Assembly: GCA_900555715.1 (NCBI GenBank)
Contig: USMC01000002.1
Coordinates: forward strand, 40,775 to 104,774
Origin: an uncultured Porphyromonadaceae bacterium
GTDB taxonomy: Bacteria > Bacteroidota > Bacteroidia > Bacteroidales > Muribaculaceae
Reading direction: 5' to 3'
Length of the DNA: 64,000 bases
Program-made: the position numbers and the translations under genes
Shown: piece by piece, positions 33,592-43,738 of the stretch
Layout of the letters: each line of letters begins with the position of its first letter
Numbering within the stretch: position 1 is the first letter of the stretch
Notes under the pieces: generated by a model
What the model was told of the DNA's origin: nothing
The model's database searches: none
The model's input: the letters and a program-made list of their open reading frames with translations, nothing else

Positions 33592-33807
33592 ATGACAACG
33601 GTATCTTACAACGATTTAGTTCAGGCTTCAGCCACTTTCGAGGGACGCACGGTCGCCTCTTTTTCTGCCTCTGGTTTCAATTCTATCAATGAAGTGCTCC
33701 TTGCAGTGCGCCGTGCCGCCGGAGGCGTCACAGGGCTTCTCAGCCTCAGTGTGCGCAACGCTACCCGCGGATGGAGAGAACAGCGCGCGTTGTTCGTGAT
33801 GCCGTGA
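33592..33807 (+). CDS. Small protein of unknown function (71 aa)
   Basis: The frame runs from the ATG at 33592, behind a TAAATTTG box, to a stop directly abutting the convergent lipoprotein gene. The sequence has a Thr/Ser-rich start, a short amphipathic helix (FNSINEVLLAVRRAAGG) and a basic C-terminal part (LSVRNATRGWREQRALFVMP). There is no signal peptide. Codon use resembles its neighbours. I do not recognise it. Confidence 0.6.
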   Translation: MTTVSYNDLVQASATFEGRTVASFSASGFNSINEVLLAVRRAAGGVTGLLSLSVRNATRGWREQRALFVMP

Positions 33808-34269
33808 CTACCAGGTGCTCCGGAAGCGGTACTCGTATCTGTCGCCTTTGCTGTTTTCTCCTTTCAGCTCAAGAATTCCGCCGTCGAGCCGCGTGATGAT
33901 ATAGCTTTCTTTCAGATCGCTCATGCGGAACCACCACGGTGGGGCAAAAACGCCTGTTCCGGGTTCGTTGTTGTCGCTGTAGTTGTTGAAGTCAAACGTG
34001 AGCAAGTCACCGGTTCTGGTCCATGTGGCGACATTGTTCACTGATTCGAAAGAATTATATATCAGCGAAAAACGTACGATATTGTTCTGGAAACTAATGG
34101 AGGCTCCTTCGGCATCATCGGGCAGCTGGAAAGCTACGCCGTTTTCTGTCATCTCAACAAGCGCCCATGAGCCGAATAGCTTGCCTATATGTCCGTTATT
34201 CTGCGTGCATCCGGTGAAGATGACTGAGAACAGCGAAATGAATAATATGCCAAGTGTCGCTTTTTTCAT
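33808..34269 (-). CDS. Lipocalin-like lipoprotein
   Basis: This 153-residue protein has a lipoprotein signal (GILFISLFSVIFTGC). It then has the start of a small lipocalin-like barrel (GKLFGSWALVEMTENG) with alternating strands up to the C-terminus (YEYRFRSTW). Its start overlaps the upstream Wzi-family gene stop as ATGA. The ligand is unknown. Confidence 0.78.
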   Translation of the reverse strand: MKKATLGILFISLFSVIFTGCTQNNGHIGKLFGSWALVEMTENGVAFQLPDDAEGASISFQNNIVRFSLIYNSFESVNNVATWTRTGDLLTFDFNNYSDNNEPGTGVFAPPWWFRMSDLKESYIITRLDGGILELKGENSKGDRYEYRFRSTW

Positions 34270-35795
34270 TTTTTAGCTGATGAGATATTGCCTGAATATG
34301 ATACTCCTACCATCGCTCCGAAGTTGTTTCCCCGCAGATTGCCGCAGTCGAAGGCGAGCCTGGCGTCAACTTCGAGTCCGCGCAGCCGTCCGGGAGCTGT
34401 CCAGCGTATGCCGATGAGTGCCGATGTGTCGTGCAGGCGGCGTATTGCCGGTATGCGTCCTGTGCCTCCGGCGTGCTGGTAGCTTGCTTTGGCGGTGTAG
34501 GTCCACTGCGACGAGAGTGCGCCGGCGACAGCGGCGTGAAATCCGCGTGCGCGGTTATGACAGTAGCCGGGCATGCCGTCGGTGTTGTAGAGCGGCGAGA
34601 CAACGAAAGGCGAGCCGATGCTCATGCCGTAGTTGCAATATGGTCCGTAGAAATCGTTGTTGTAATAGTTGTCGCCTCCTGTCGCCACATCGGTGATAGA
34701 AGAGCCCGGCGTATCATGCGGAGCATAGTGGATAGGACCGGACTGGTTGGTGAAGTCGAAATACTCCAGAACTATTTTAGATACCGGCAGACCAGGTTTG
34801 AAATCGTACTGAATGCCCCAGAGACCGTCCCATCCGTTCTGGCGTCCTATGCCGGAGCCGTCTTCCCACGGTCCTTCGAAATACGCTGTCAGGTTCGAGC
34901 CGTTTTTGAAGCGATAGAGCGCTTTGACATCCCATGAGCCGAGCGAACTGCCTTTGTAATAGTCCTCGCCCGATCCTTCAATGGGGAAAAACATATCGAT
35001 GATGTCTTTGAACTGAAATCCGCGATAGAACTTTCGGGATACTTCGCCACGGCGATAGAATTTTGCCTGCCCGGCAAATTCTCCTGCCGCTTGCATTCCT
35101 ATAGTCACCGACAGTGGCATTGTCGGTTTTGTCCGGAAATAGCAACGTTTGTATGTGTACCAGTTCGAGGTGCCGATGAGTCCGGAGTAATAGTTGAATG
35201 TGTTTTTGCGGAATGATGAATCAGTGAATCGTCCGTACATGAGTTCGCCGTCGATCTGCACCCAGCCGTTTGTGAACGGTATGTTCTGGAAATCGAGGAA
35301 ACCCACAGACACACCCGGTATCGGACGGGCATTGTTGCTTCGGGTGAGATCGCCGGAAGACAGTTCGTTGTCGACAATTCCGGATTTGTGCTCTTTCATG
35401 CCTGCAAGCATGAAGACGCTGCGGTATTTCAGCTGTCCGTACAGCTGGATGATACGTGCCGGCGATTGTCGATTGGCGTTTTTCCCCCATGTGCCGTCTG
35501 TAAAGCGCGCGTAGTCGGCGGCGGAACCGTATCCGGCTATATATTCGAATCCGGCGCTCCAGCTGAAACGTCTGTCTGTGTCGAGAGTCTTGAAAATATG
35601 TCCGTCCTGCCATATTCCGCTGGCGCCTGTTATGCGTCCTGAGTTCCACGAGCCTATCATATACGGTGCGAGGTCGCCGGTGGAGGCATTGGCGACAAGC
35701 GACGCGCGGTAGTGCACGGCGGTGTTGTCGCCGGCATTCGCATTGAGTGTCAGAGAACCGATAGCTATAGCAAGAGCAACACAGCGTGTGAGCAT
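34266..35795 (-). CDS. Capsule assembly Wzi-family outer-membrane protein
   Basis: This 509-residue protein has a signal peptide (MLTRCVALAIAIGSLTLNANA) and the pattern of a large beta-barrel with many Tyr/Trp-flanked strands. Features of the Bacteroidota Wzi family include the N-terminal YMIGSWNSGRITGASGIWQD and the strand GMKEHKSGIVDNELSSGDL. Wzi links capsule polysaccharide to the surface in enterobacteria. No capsule cluster is visible nearby, so the role here is open. It follows an exported hydrolase gene in one likely operon. Confidence 0.82.
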   Translation of the reverse strand: MLTRCVALAIAIGSLTLNANAGDNTAVHYRASLVANASTGDLAPYMIGSWNSGRITGASGIWQDGHIFKTLDTDRRFSWSAGFEYIAGYGSAADYARFTDGTWGKNANRQSPARIIQLYGQLKYRSVFMLAGMKEHKSGIVDNELSSGDLTRSNNARPIPGVSVGFLDFQNIPFTNGWVQIDGELMYGRFTDSSFRKNTFNYYSGLIGTSNWYTYKRCYFRTKPTMPLSVTIGMQAAGEFAGQAKFYRRGEVSRKFYRGFQFKDIIDMFFPIEGSGEDYYKGSSLGSWDVKALYRFKNGSNLTAYFEGPWEDGSGIGRQNGWDGLWGIQYDFKPGLPVSKIVLEYFDFTNQSGPIHYAPHDTPGSSITDVATGGDNYYNNDFYGPYCNYGMSIGSPFVVSPLYNTDGMPGYCHNRARGFHAAVAGALSSQWTYTAKASYQHAGGTGRIPAIRRLHDTSALIGIRWTAPGRLRGLEVDARLAFDCGNLRGNNFGAMVGVSYSGNISSAKK

Positions 35796-35801
35796 TCCGG
35801 A

Positions 35802-36731
35802 TTAGTGCTTGTAGTTGGAGTTTATGAAGTCCTGGAGTGTGAATGTCGTCTTGTAGCCGTCTGTGCGAACTGTTTCGACAGCGCGCATGTCGTCGAGCTC
35901 TTTGTTGCGTACGGCACGTATGAAGTCGAATATTTCGCCGCGGTTACGGTAGATAGGACGGATAGCAATGGCATGGTCGACGCCCTTGAATGTGTGCAGC
36001 CAGTGTTTTACGCCTTTGTCGGCAAGGCTCTTGCTGATAGGACCGGAGCCATAGAGCCCGTCGCTGTTGATGGTAGCGTCGGTATAGGGTACGTTGCTGT
36101 CGGCATCGCCGTGGAAGAGCAGCATGGGAGCCGGGGTGCGGGTCCACTCCAATTCTCCTTCGCTGAATATCGCTCCGGCGAAGGATATTACTCCGGCGAA
36201 GTTGAAATCAGCCGGAAAACCGCCGATGCCGCCGGGGGTGTTGCAGAGCATATACTCAGCCTGCAGCGCCGTGATGGCTCCTGCGCTGGAGCCGCTGGCG
36301 AAGATGAGTGATGGGTCGATGTTCCAGCTGGCGGCGTGTGAAAGCACATAGCCGGTAGCGCTCAGAAAATCGCTCACGGCGCAGGTGATGGCGTCGGTCA
36401 GACAGTCGACCATCCGCGACATCGAGCCTGTGTCGGCGGCGGTGAGGTGGCGGAGCTGTGTGCGGTAGTCGATGGAAACTACGCTGATGCCGTTGTGAGC
36501 GAGGAACTCGAACATGCCGATATAGTCGGAGCGGTCGCGTTCGCCGTTGACAAATCCGCCTCCGAAGGCGAAGATAAGCGCAGGCGACGGTTTGTCGACG
36601 CCGGACGCCTCATAAAGGTCGAGACGCAGGGTGTCGCTGCCGACGATATTGTATATGAAGGTCTGTTTGGCTTCAGAGCGCAGGGCGGAGAAGCCGAATA
36701 AGAGAAGAAGGATGGCTAATATCTTTTTCAT
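35802..36731 (-). CDS. Exported alpha/beta hydrolase (esterase-like)
   Basis: This 309-residue protein has a signal peptide (MKKILAILLLLFGFSALRSEA). The hydrolase fold is marked by an oxyanion-hole triple Gly at 57-59 (IFAFGGGFVNG), the nucleophile elbow GSSAG with Ser149, LLFHGDADSNVP carrying the acid, and GVDHAIA carrying the His. It resembles carboxylesterases that act on small or sugar esters. It lies 6 bases from the Wzi-family gene. Confidence 0.87.
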   Translation of the reverse strand: MKKILAILLLLFGFSALRSEAKQTFIYNIVGSDTLRLDLYEASGVDKPSPALIFAFGGGFVNGERDRSDYIGMFEFLAHNGISVVSIDYRTQLRHLTAADTGSMSRMVDCLTDAITCAVSDFLSATGYVLSHAASWNIDPSLIFASGSSAGAITALQAEYMLCNTPGGIGGFPADFNFAGVISFAGAIFSEGELEWTRTPAPMLLFHGDADSNVPYTDATINSDGLYGSGPISKSLADKGVKHWLHTFKGVDHAIAIRPIYRNRGEIFDFIRAVRNKELDDMRAVETVRTDGYKTTFTLQDFINSNYKH

Positions 36732-36797
36732 AATGCAAAAATAAACCTTTATCTCTATATAAACAAACGAATGAATGAAAATGTGATGAAAATGAAA

Positions 36798-36819
36798 AAA
36801 GCCCGGTTGCCCGGGCTTT
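36798..36819 (-). terminator. Terminator of eno
   Basis: A 9-bp perfect stem (AAAGCCCGG / CCGGGCTTT) with a 4-base loop is followed on the minus strand by TTTTTTCATTTT. Confidence 0.9.
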
Positions 36820-36842
36820 CGTTATCTTTTGAGTGGCGATGA

Positions 36843-38135
<1,293 letters not shown>

Positions 38136-38180
38136 AATAGTTTATAATAGCTTGCTATTTGGTATGTGTTTTATTTCCTG

Positions 38181-38188
38181 CAAAATTA
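38181..38188 (-). promoter_or_regulatory. -7 box of eno
   Basis: TAATTTTG on the minus strand lies 45 bases before the ATG. The upstream TTG element is not clear. Confidence 0.5.
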
Positions 38189-38237
38189 CGAAAAATTTCT
38201 GTAATTGAAACAGCTTGTGCCGAAATCTTTGCAATTG

Positions 38238-38774
38238 TCAGCCTAAAGGCGTTCTGAGCTCTTCCAGAGCAGAGTTGACAAAGCCTGTCATGAGCCTGTG
38301 CATGTGGTTGGTGCACAGTCGGGGATCGTCGGCATAGCGCTTGACGGTCTCGAAAGCTGTGAGTCCTTCGCCGTGTGCGGTGCAGAGCGACAGATAGTCT
38401 CTGACAAGTCTTTTGAGCCCGTTTTCCTGTGTTGCGGTATAGTAGACGAACTTTTCATTGACCATGTAGAGCTGTATCACTGTCGACATGAGTTTTGCAA
38501 CATATCTGTACCCTACGCCGTACGATTCCACTTCTTTTATGCTCTTGCGGATGACACTTACGCGTGCTTTGCTGTAGCTTCCGCGTTTTGTCCGGCGCAG
38601 TTCCTTGTTTATTTCTTCGACTTTCTTCTGCAGAAGGGCTTCTGCGTCGGGGTTAAGGAAAAACTCAAGGTATGCCTTAGCCTCTTTCGAGGCGTCGTAG
38701 ACATTGAGGACCAGCTCGCGGAGCTGTTCGGCGTCGAATGCGGCAAGTTCTTTTCGCAGAGCGGCTTTTGACAT
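38238..38774 (-). CDS. DUF6155-like protein
   Basis: This 178-residue, mostly helical, basic protein starts MSKAALRKELAAFDAEQLRE. It contains LVLNVYDASKEAKAYLEFFL and a later KARVSVIRKSIKEVESYGVG, the order seen in DUF6155. It has no signal peptide. Its start overlaps the stop of the S9 peptidase gene by one base (TAATG). A longer frame upstream is a shadow of that gene. Function unknown. Confidence 0.75.
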   Translation of the reverse strand: MSKAALRKELAAFDAEQLRELVLNVYDASKEAKAYLEFFLNPDAEALLQKKVEEINKELRRTKRGSYSKARVSVIRKSIKEVESYGVGYRYVAKLMSTVIQLYMVNEKFVYYTATQENGLKRLVRDYLSLCTAHGEGLTAFETVKRYADDPRLCTNHMHRLMTGFVNSALEELRTPLG

Positions 38775-40876
38775 TACTTGGCGCTTTCGGGTTTCAGCCA
38801 GCGGTCGAACCAGCGGAAGAACAGGCGCTGCCATAGGGCGGCGTTCTGCGGTTTGAGAATCCAGTGGTTCTCGTCGGGGAATATCACCATTTCGGCGGGG
38901 ATGCCGCGGAGCTTTGCGGCGTTGAACGCCATTTCGCCCTGCGACGACAGAATGCGGTAGTCGTATTCGCCGTGGCTGATCATTATCGGAGTGTCCCATT
39001 TGTCGACAAGGCGATGGGGCGAGTTGGCGAATGTACGCTGTGCGGCAGCATTGCCTTTTTCCCAGTAAGCTCCGCCCATGTCCCAGTTGGCGAACCACAT
39101 TTCTTCCGTCTCAAGATACTGTGCCTCGATGTTGAAGATGCCGGCATGGGCGAGCAGGGCGGCGAAACGGTGGTCGTGGATGCCCGCAAGGTAATAGATG
39201 GAGAAGCCGCCGTAGCTGGCTCCTGTGGCGCCGATGCGGGCGCTGTCGATGTAGGGCTCTTTTTTCATGTCATCGACAGCCGAGAGGTAGTCCTGCATGT
39301 TGAGTCCGGGGTAGTCTTTCGATATCTGCGCATTCCATTCGCTGCCGAATCCGGGCAGACCGCGGCGGTTGGGGGCTATCATGACATATCCGTGCGATGC
39401 CATCAGAGCAAGGTTCCATCGGTAGCTCCAGAACTGGCTTACGGGCGACTGCGGACCTCCCTGGCAGTAAAGTATGGCGGGATATTTCTTCGATGAGTCA
39501 AATTTTGGCGGGAGCACGACCCATGTGAGCATTTCCTTGCCGTCGACGGTCGGCACCATGCGTTTCTCTACAGTCGGCATTGTCAGCTGGGCGAAAATAG
39601 GACCGTTGACGTCGGTGAGCTCGGTAAGCGTATGCTTCCCGGATGATTTCTTGCCTTTCATATTGATTGTTATCATGGCAAGTTCGTTGGGGCGGAGCAT
39701 CGAGTGTTTCATTGTCAGCACTTTGTTCTTGCCTGCCGGCGACAGCGTCGTGAAGTCGGCGCGTACGTCGGTGAGCTGGCTTACCGACGATGTCTTTAGG
39801 TCTATACTGAATACGGGTATCACACCGTCCTTCGGTGCTATGAAGAAAATGCTGCGGCTGTCGGGCGCCCATGCGAATTCGTCGATGGAGTAGTCCCATT
39901 GGTCGGTAAGCTCACGTTTGGTGCCTGTCGCCCAGTCGAGGATGAAGAGGCGGTTGCGGTCGCTTTCGTAGCCGTCGTGTTCCATCGACAGCCATGCCAT
40001 ATATTTGCCGTCGGCGGAGAATGCGGGCATAGTGTCGTAGCCCATCATGCCTTCGGTGAGGTTGCGTGTTGCGCCCGTTGCAAGGTTGTAGAGATAGATG
40101 TCGGAGTTTGTCGATACGGCATAGTCCACACCTGTCTTTTTGCGCGAGACATATACGAGCTGCTTGCTGTCAGGGTGCCATGCGAAAGATTCGATTCCTC
40201 CGAAAGGCTTCATAGGCGATTCGTACGGCTCGCCGTCCATGATGTCTTTGAATTCTTTGGCTTTCATGCCGTCGAACGAGCCGACAAAAGGATGGGGAAT
40301 CTCGGTCACCCATTCGTCCCAGTGCTTGTACATGAGGTCGTCGATGACGCGTCCTGTCGCTTTGGGCAGGTCGGGATAAATATCCGCAGCCGAACGGCTG
40401 TATTTCACATTGCCGATGACAAGCACATTCTTCTCGTCGGGCGAGAGCAGGAAGCCCGATATGCCACCGGGGTGTTCCGTTGCCTGAGTGCGGATGCTGC
40501 CGTCGGCGTTCATTGTCCACATCTGCATGTTGCCGTCGGCGTCCGGGTACATGAAGGCGATGCGGCTTCCGCCTGCAATCCACACGGCGCCGCTTTCGCT
40601 TTTGGGAGTGTCGGTGAGGCGCAGCGGTTTCGCATCGGCTTTGGTAAGGTCGAGCAGATATAGGTCGTTGTTTGAGTTGTTTTCGGCGAGATTCTCGAAA
40701 GAGATGCCGAAAAGAACGGTCTTGCCGTCGGGTGATATCGACGGAGCGGATACGCGTCCGAGAGCCTGGAGCGCTTCGGCGTCGAAGATGCCGCTTGTCG
40801 ATTTGAAATCGGAGGTCAGTCCTGCCGCAGAACCTGCCACAAGCATTGCACCTGCTGTCATTGCTATTTTATTCAT
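38774..40876 (-). CDS. S9 family prolyl-oligopeptidase-type peptidase
   Basis: This 700-residue exported peptidase has an N-terminal signal peptide (MNKIAMTAGAMLVAGSAAG). A beta-propeller (repeats such as VSAPSISPDGKTVLFGIS and MPAFSADGKYMAWLS) spans about residues 30-400. The alpha/beta hydrolase domain has GASYGGF with Ser near residue 554. SHGEYDYRI (acid) and DENHWILK (His) complete the triad. It resembles DPP5/acylaminoacyl-peptidase-type enzymes of Bacteroidota, acting on dipeptides in the periplasm. A likely -7 box precedes it. Confidence 0.93.
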   Translation of the reverse strand: MNKIAMTAGAMLVAGSAAGLTSDFKSTSGIFDAEALQALGRVSAPSISPDGKTVLFGISFENLAENNSNNDLYLLDLTKADAKPLRLTDTPKSESGAVWIAGGSRIAFMYPDADGNMQMWTMNADGSIRTQATEHPGGISGFLLSPDEKNVLVIGNVKYSRSAADIYPDLPKATGRVIDDLMYKHWDEWVTEIPHPFVGSFDGMKAKEFKDIMDGEPYESPMKPFGGIESFAWHPDSKQLVYVSRKKTGVDYAVSTNSDIYLYNLATGATRNLTEGMMGYDTMPAFSADGKYMAWLSMEHDGYESDRNRLFILDWATGTKRELTDQWDYSIDEFAWAPDSRSIFFIAPKDGVIPVFSIDLKTSSVSQLTDVRADFTTLSPAGKNKVLTMKHSMLRPNELAMITINMKGKKSSGKHTLTELTDVNGPIFAQLTMPTVEKRMVPTVDGKEMLTWVVLPPKFDSSKKYPAILYCQGGPQSPVSQFWSYRWNLALMASHGYVMIAPNRRGLPGFGSEWNAQISKDYPGLNMQDYLSAVDDMKKEPYIDSARIGATGASYGGFSIYYLAGIHDHRFAALLAHAGIFNIEAQYLETEEMWFANWDMGGAYWEKGNAAAQRTFANSPHRLVDKWDTPIMISHGEYDYRILSSQGEMAFNAAKLRGIPAEMVIFPDENHWILKPQNAALWQRLFFRWFDRWLKPESAK

Positions 40877-40902
40877 TTTATGCTATTGTTTTCTTATCAC
40901 CG

Positions 40903-40910
40903 CAAAATTA
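40903..40910 (-). promoter_or_regulatory. -7 box of the S9 peptidase operon
   Basis: TAATTTTG on the minus strand lies 26 bases before the ATG. A TTG lies 16 bases further upstream, which is slightly short. Confidence 0.55.
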
Positions 40911-40972
40911 AGCAAAATTCCCAAAACAACCGCGCCTCGTTCCGACTTTGTGCCCGTTCCGGAAACAGGCAC

Positions 40973-41001
40973 TTGCTATTTCGGAGATTTTTCGTAATTT
41001 T
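40973..41001 (+). promoter_or_regulatory. Promoter of the DUF5106-mnmA operon
   Basis: TTG (40973-40975), a 19-base spacer and TAATTTTG (40994-41001) form a good consensus promoter 43 bases before the ATG. Confidence 0.75.
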
Positions 41002-41044
41002 GCCAGATATAGGCGCATCTTTTGCCTGACTTTCTGAATATATT

Positions 41045-41947
41045 ATGAAAAAACTCTTAACCATCATACTCTTAGCCTTTGTGGCTGTCTTTCCTGCCGG
41101 CGCTCAGATTCAGGAAAATCTTTTTGTATATCCCACTCCACCGGATACGATGACGCTCTTCCAGCCACGCTGCGACTATATCATCAGCCGTTTCTGGGAC
41201 CGCACGAATTTCGATCAGGCGCTCCTGCATCCGGCAGAGTTCAACAAGGCTTTCGGCGACTGGGTCAGCATCATGCCCCACGCATCTGCCGACACTGTCC
41301 ATAATGCCATCGACCGCCTTCTTGCAGGTTTCGGTAAGAAAGGCGGCGACAAAACTCTCGCTGCAGCGCGCCTTGCCGAGGCGTGGGTATATTCGGACAC
41401 TTCCGAACTCCACTCTGAAGAAATCATGCTTCCCTTTGCCCGGGCAGCGGCGGCGCACAAAAAAATCGACAAAGCCGACCGTGCGCATTTTGCCGCTATA
41501 GAGAAAGTTATAAACTCAAGCATGGTGGGGAGTACGCTTCCCGACCTTGAGTTCTTCCGTCCGGACGGCAGCAAGGGCAAACTAAGCGAAATCGCGCAAG
41601 GCTCCGTCCTTCTGTTTTTCAATGAGCCGGGCGACCCCAGAAGCTCCATCGTAAGAATACGCTTCGACGCCGACCCGAATACGCGGGCGCTTATCGAAGA
41701 CCGTGAACTCACAATCGTGTCTATATATCCTCATAAGCCCGATGCCAAATGGACAGAGGAAGCGAAAGACTATCCTGCCAACTGGCACAATGTCGCCATC
41801 GAGGATGCCGCAGAATACTTCGGAAAGATTGCATCCCCGCAGCTTTATTTCCTCAACAGTGAGCTTAAAGTGCTCGCAAAGAATATGACGCAGGAGTATT
41901 TGCTCGGCGCCTTCAAATATACCAACGAAAGCCGAAGGAAAAAATGA
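41045..41947 (+). CDS. DUF5106, thioredoxin-like exported protein without CxxC
   Basis: This 300-residue protein has a signal peptide (MKKLLTIILLAFVAVFPAGA), a helical DUF5106 part (FWDRTNFDQALLHPAEFNKA) and a C-terminal thioredoxin-like domain (GSVLLFFNEPGDPRSSIVRI). Where redox-active relatives have CxxC, this one has GDPRSS, so it should not be a thiol oxidoreductase. The paralogue at 55225-56079 keeps CGNC. Its stop overlaps mnmA as ATGA. Confidence 0.83.
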   Translation: MKKLLTIILLAFVAVFPAGAQIQENLFVYPTPPDTMTLFQPRCDYIISRFWDRTNFDQALLHPAEFNKAFGDWVSIMPHASADTVHNAIDRLLAGFGKKGGDKTLAAARLAEAWVYSDTSELHSEEIMLPFARAAAAHKKIDKADRAHFAAIEKVINSSMVGSTLPDLEFFRPDGSKGKLSEIAQGSVLLFFNEPGDPRSSIVRIRFDADPNTRALIEDRELTIVSIYPHKPDAKWTEEAKDYPANWHNVAIEDAAEYFGKIASPQLYFLNSELKVLAKNMTQEYLLGAFKYTNESRRKK

Positions 41948-43053
41948 GCCGTCAGTCAATAGCTGTTCTTGTATCCGGCGGCGTCGACAGCGCTGTCGTC
42001 GTCCACCAGCTCAGCCGGAACAAAGACCTCGACCTTCACCTCTTCTATATCCGTATAGGCATGGACAATGGCGAGGGCGACTGCTCCGCCGAGGAAGATA
42101 TCGAGATGTGTCAGCTCATAGCGCACCGTTACGCACTGCCGTTTGAGGTGGTGTCGCTGCATCAGGAATACTGGGACAACGTTATGGACTATGCCCTGCG
42201 CACTGTCCGCCAAGGTCTGACGCCCAATCCGGACATAATGTGCAACAGCATCATAAAATTCGGCTATTTCGAAGAACGGGTCGGACACCAGTTCGACCTC
42301 ACTGCAACAGGGCACTATGCCACAACTATCATTGACAGCGAAGGACGCAAATGGCTCGGCACAGCAGTCGACCCCGTAAAGGATCAGACCGACTTTCTTG
42401 CGCGTATCAGCGGCAGCCAGCTGCAGCACCTCATCTTCCCGCTCGGCGACATGCCCAAAAGTGAAGTGCGCCGCATTGCTGCCGAAGCCAAGCTGCCAAA
42501 CGCGCTCCGCCGCGACTCGCAGGGTATCTGTTTTCTCGGCAAGATAAACTACAACGATTTCATCCGCCGTCATCTCGGCGAGCGCCCCGGACCTATTGTT
42601 GAAATAGAGACAGGACGCAAGCTCGGTGAGCACCGCGGCTTCTGGTTCCACACCATCGGTCAGCGCAAAGGGCTGGGACTTAGCGGAGGTCCGTGGTTTG
42701 TGGTGCGTAAGAATGTAGCAGAGAATGTCATCTATGTATCCCGCGGGTACGATACGGAAAAACAATATGGACGCACACTCCATCTTGCCGAGATGCATTT
42801 CATAACAGCCGACCCGTGGGGCGACGCCGCCGACAGCGTCGACGGTGTCCGGCTGACATTCAAGAACCGGCACAGTCCCGATTTCATACCCGGACGTATC
42901 CGCCGGCTCGCCGGTTCGCCGGGCGAATATGTCATCGAATCAGACGTGCGCGTTCAGGGCATAGCGCCCGGACAGTTTACAGCAGTCTACGACCCCGGTC
43001 ACCGTATCTGCTATGGCTCCGGTATCATCACCGGCGCGGCAGTGACATTATAA
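41944..43053 (+). CDS. mnmA: tRNA-specific 2-thiouridylase
   Basis: MnmA inserts sulfur at U34 of tRNA-Lys, -Glu and -Gln using ATP. The PP-loop VLVSGGVDSAVVVHQLS is at residues 8-24. The two catalytic Cys are in NPDIMCNSIIKF and DSQGICFLG. The C-terminal beta domain ends in GSGIITGA. The 369-residue length is normal. It is coupled to the DUF5106 gene upstream. Confidence 0.95.
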   Translation: MSRQSIAVLVSGGVDSAVVVHQLSRNKDLDLHLFYIRIGMDNGEGDCSAEEDIEMCQLIAHRYALPFEVVSLHQEYWDNVMDYALRTVRQGLTPNPDIMCNSIIKFGYFEERVGHQFDLTATGHYATTIIDSEGRKWLGTAVDPVKDQTDFLARISGSQLQHLIFPLGDMPKSEVRRIAAEAKLPNALRRDSQGICFLGKINYNDFIRRHLGERPGPIVEIETGRKLGEHRGFWFHTIGQRKGLGLSGGPWFVVRKNVAENVIYVSRGYDTEKQYGRTLHLAEMHFITADPWGDAADSVDGVRLTFKNRHSPDFIPGRIRRLAGSPGEYVIESDVRVQGIAPGQFTAVYDPGHRICYGSGIITGAAVTL

Positions 43054-43064
43054 AAAACACGACA

Positions 43065-43718
43065 ATGGAGGATAAAATCAGAATACACGTGATGGGGCTT
43101 TCCTACAGTCAGCTGCAGTCGGGAGCCTACGCGCTCATCCTCGCCGAAGACGTCGGTCCGCGACGCATACCTGTCATCATTGGCGCTGCGGAAGCACAGT
43201 CGATAGCCATAGTGCTCGAAGGCATACATACTCCCCGCCCGCTCACGCACGATCTCTTCGTCAGCTTCGCCCATGCTTTCGGTGTGAAGTTGAAAGAAGT
43301 GTATATCTACCGTTTCGAAGACGGCATCTTCTCGTCGGAACTTACTTTTAGCGACGGCGACCGGACAGTGAGTCTCGACGCCCGCACTTCAGACGCTATT
43401 TCTATAGCCCTGCGGACGCACACGCCGATATATACGTCAGAAGAAATCCTTGAAAAAGCCGGCTTCATCATCGACGAAGAGGTTCTGCGCCGCGACAGCG
43501 ACGATGCAGGAGATCTTCAGGACGACATTGACGACGAACCGACTTACGCCGACCGCGACGATTATCAGGCAGAACCCGACCCGGAGCGCTTCACTATTGA
43601 AGAGCTTGAAAAAACACTTGCCGACCTCATTGAGAAAGAAAACTATGAGGAAGCTGCACGCATCAGCGAGATTCTGAATAAGAAAAAACGTCTCCGCGAC
43701 GGCGGAGCACCGATATAA
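43065..43718 (+). CDS. Bifunctional nuclease family (DUF151) protein with UvrB/C motif
   Basis: The protein has 217 residues from the ATG at 43065. The DUF151 domain covers about residues 1-140 (AYALILAEDVGPRRIPVIIG, then SLDARTSDAISIALRT). An acidic linker follows, and the C-terminus has a UVR-type helix pair (LEKTLADLIEKENYEEAARI). Relatives have RNase and DNase activity. The longer open frame upstream overlaps mnmA and is rejected. It lies 11 bases after mnmA. Confidence 0.88.
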   Translation: MEDKIRIHVMGLSYSQLQSGAYALILAEDVGPRRIPVIIGAAEAQSIAIVLEGIHTPRPLTHDLFVSFAHAFGVKLKEVYIYRFEDGIFSSELTFSDGDRTVSLDARTSDAISIALRTHTPIYTSEEILEKAGFIIDEEVLRRDSDDAGDLQDDIDDEPTYADRDDYQAEPDPERFTIEELEKTLADLIEKENYEEAARISEILNKKKRLRDGGAPI

Positions 43719-43738
43719 TCAAATACCTAATACCTGAA

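Noticed and set aside
38775..39098. Upstream extension of the DUF6155-like gene
   Set aside because: It lies inside the S9 peptidase gene and does not resemble the family; the TAATG start is preferred.
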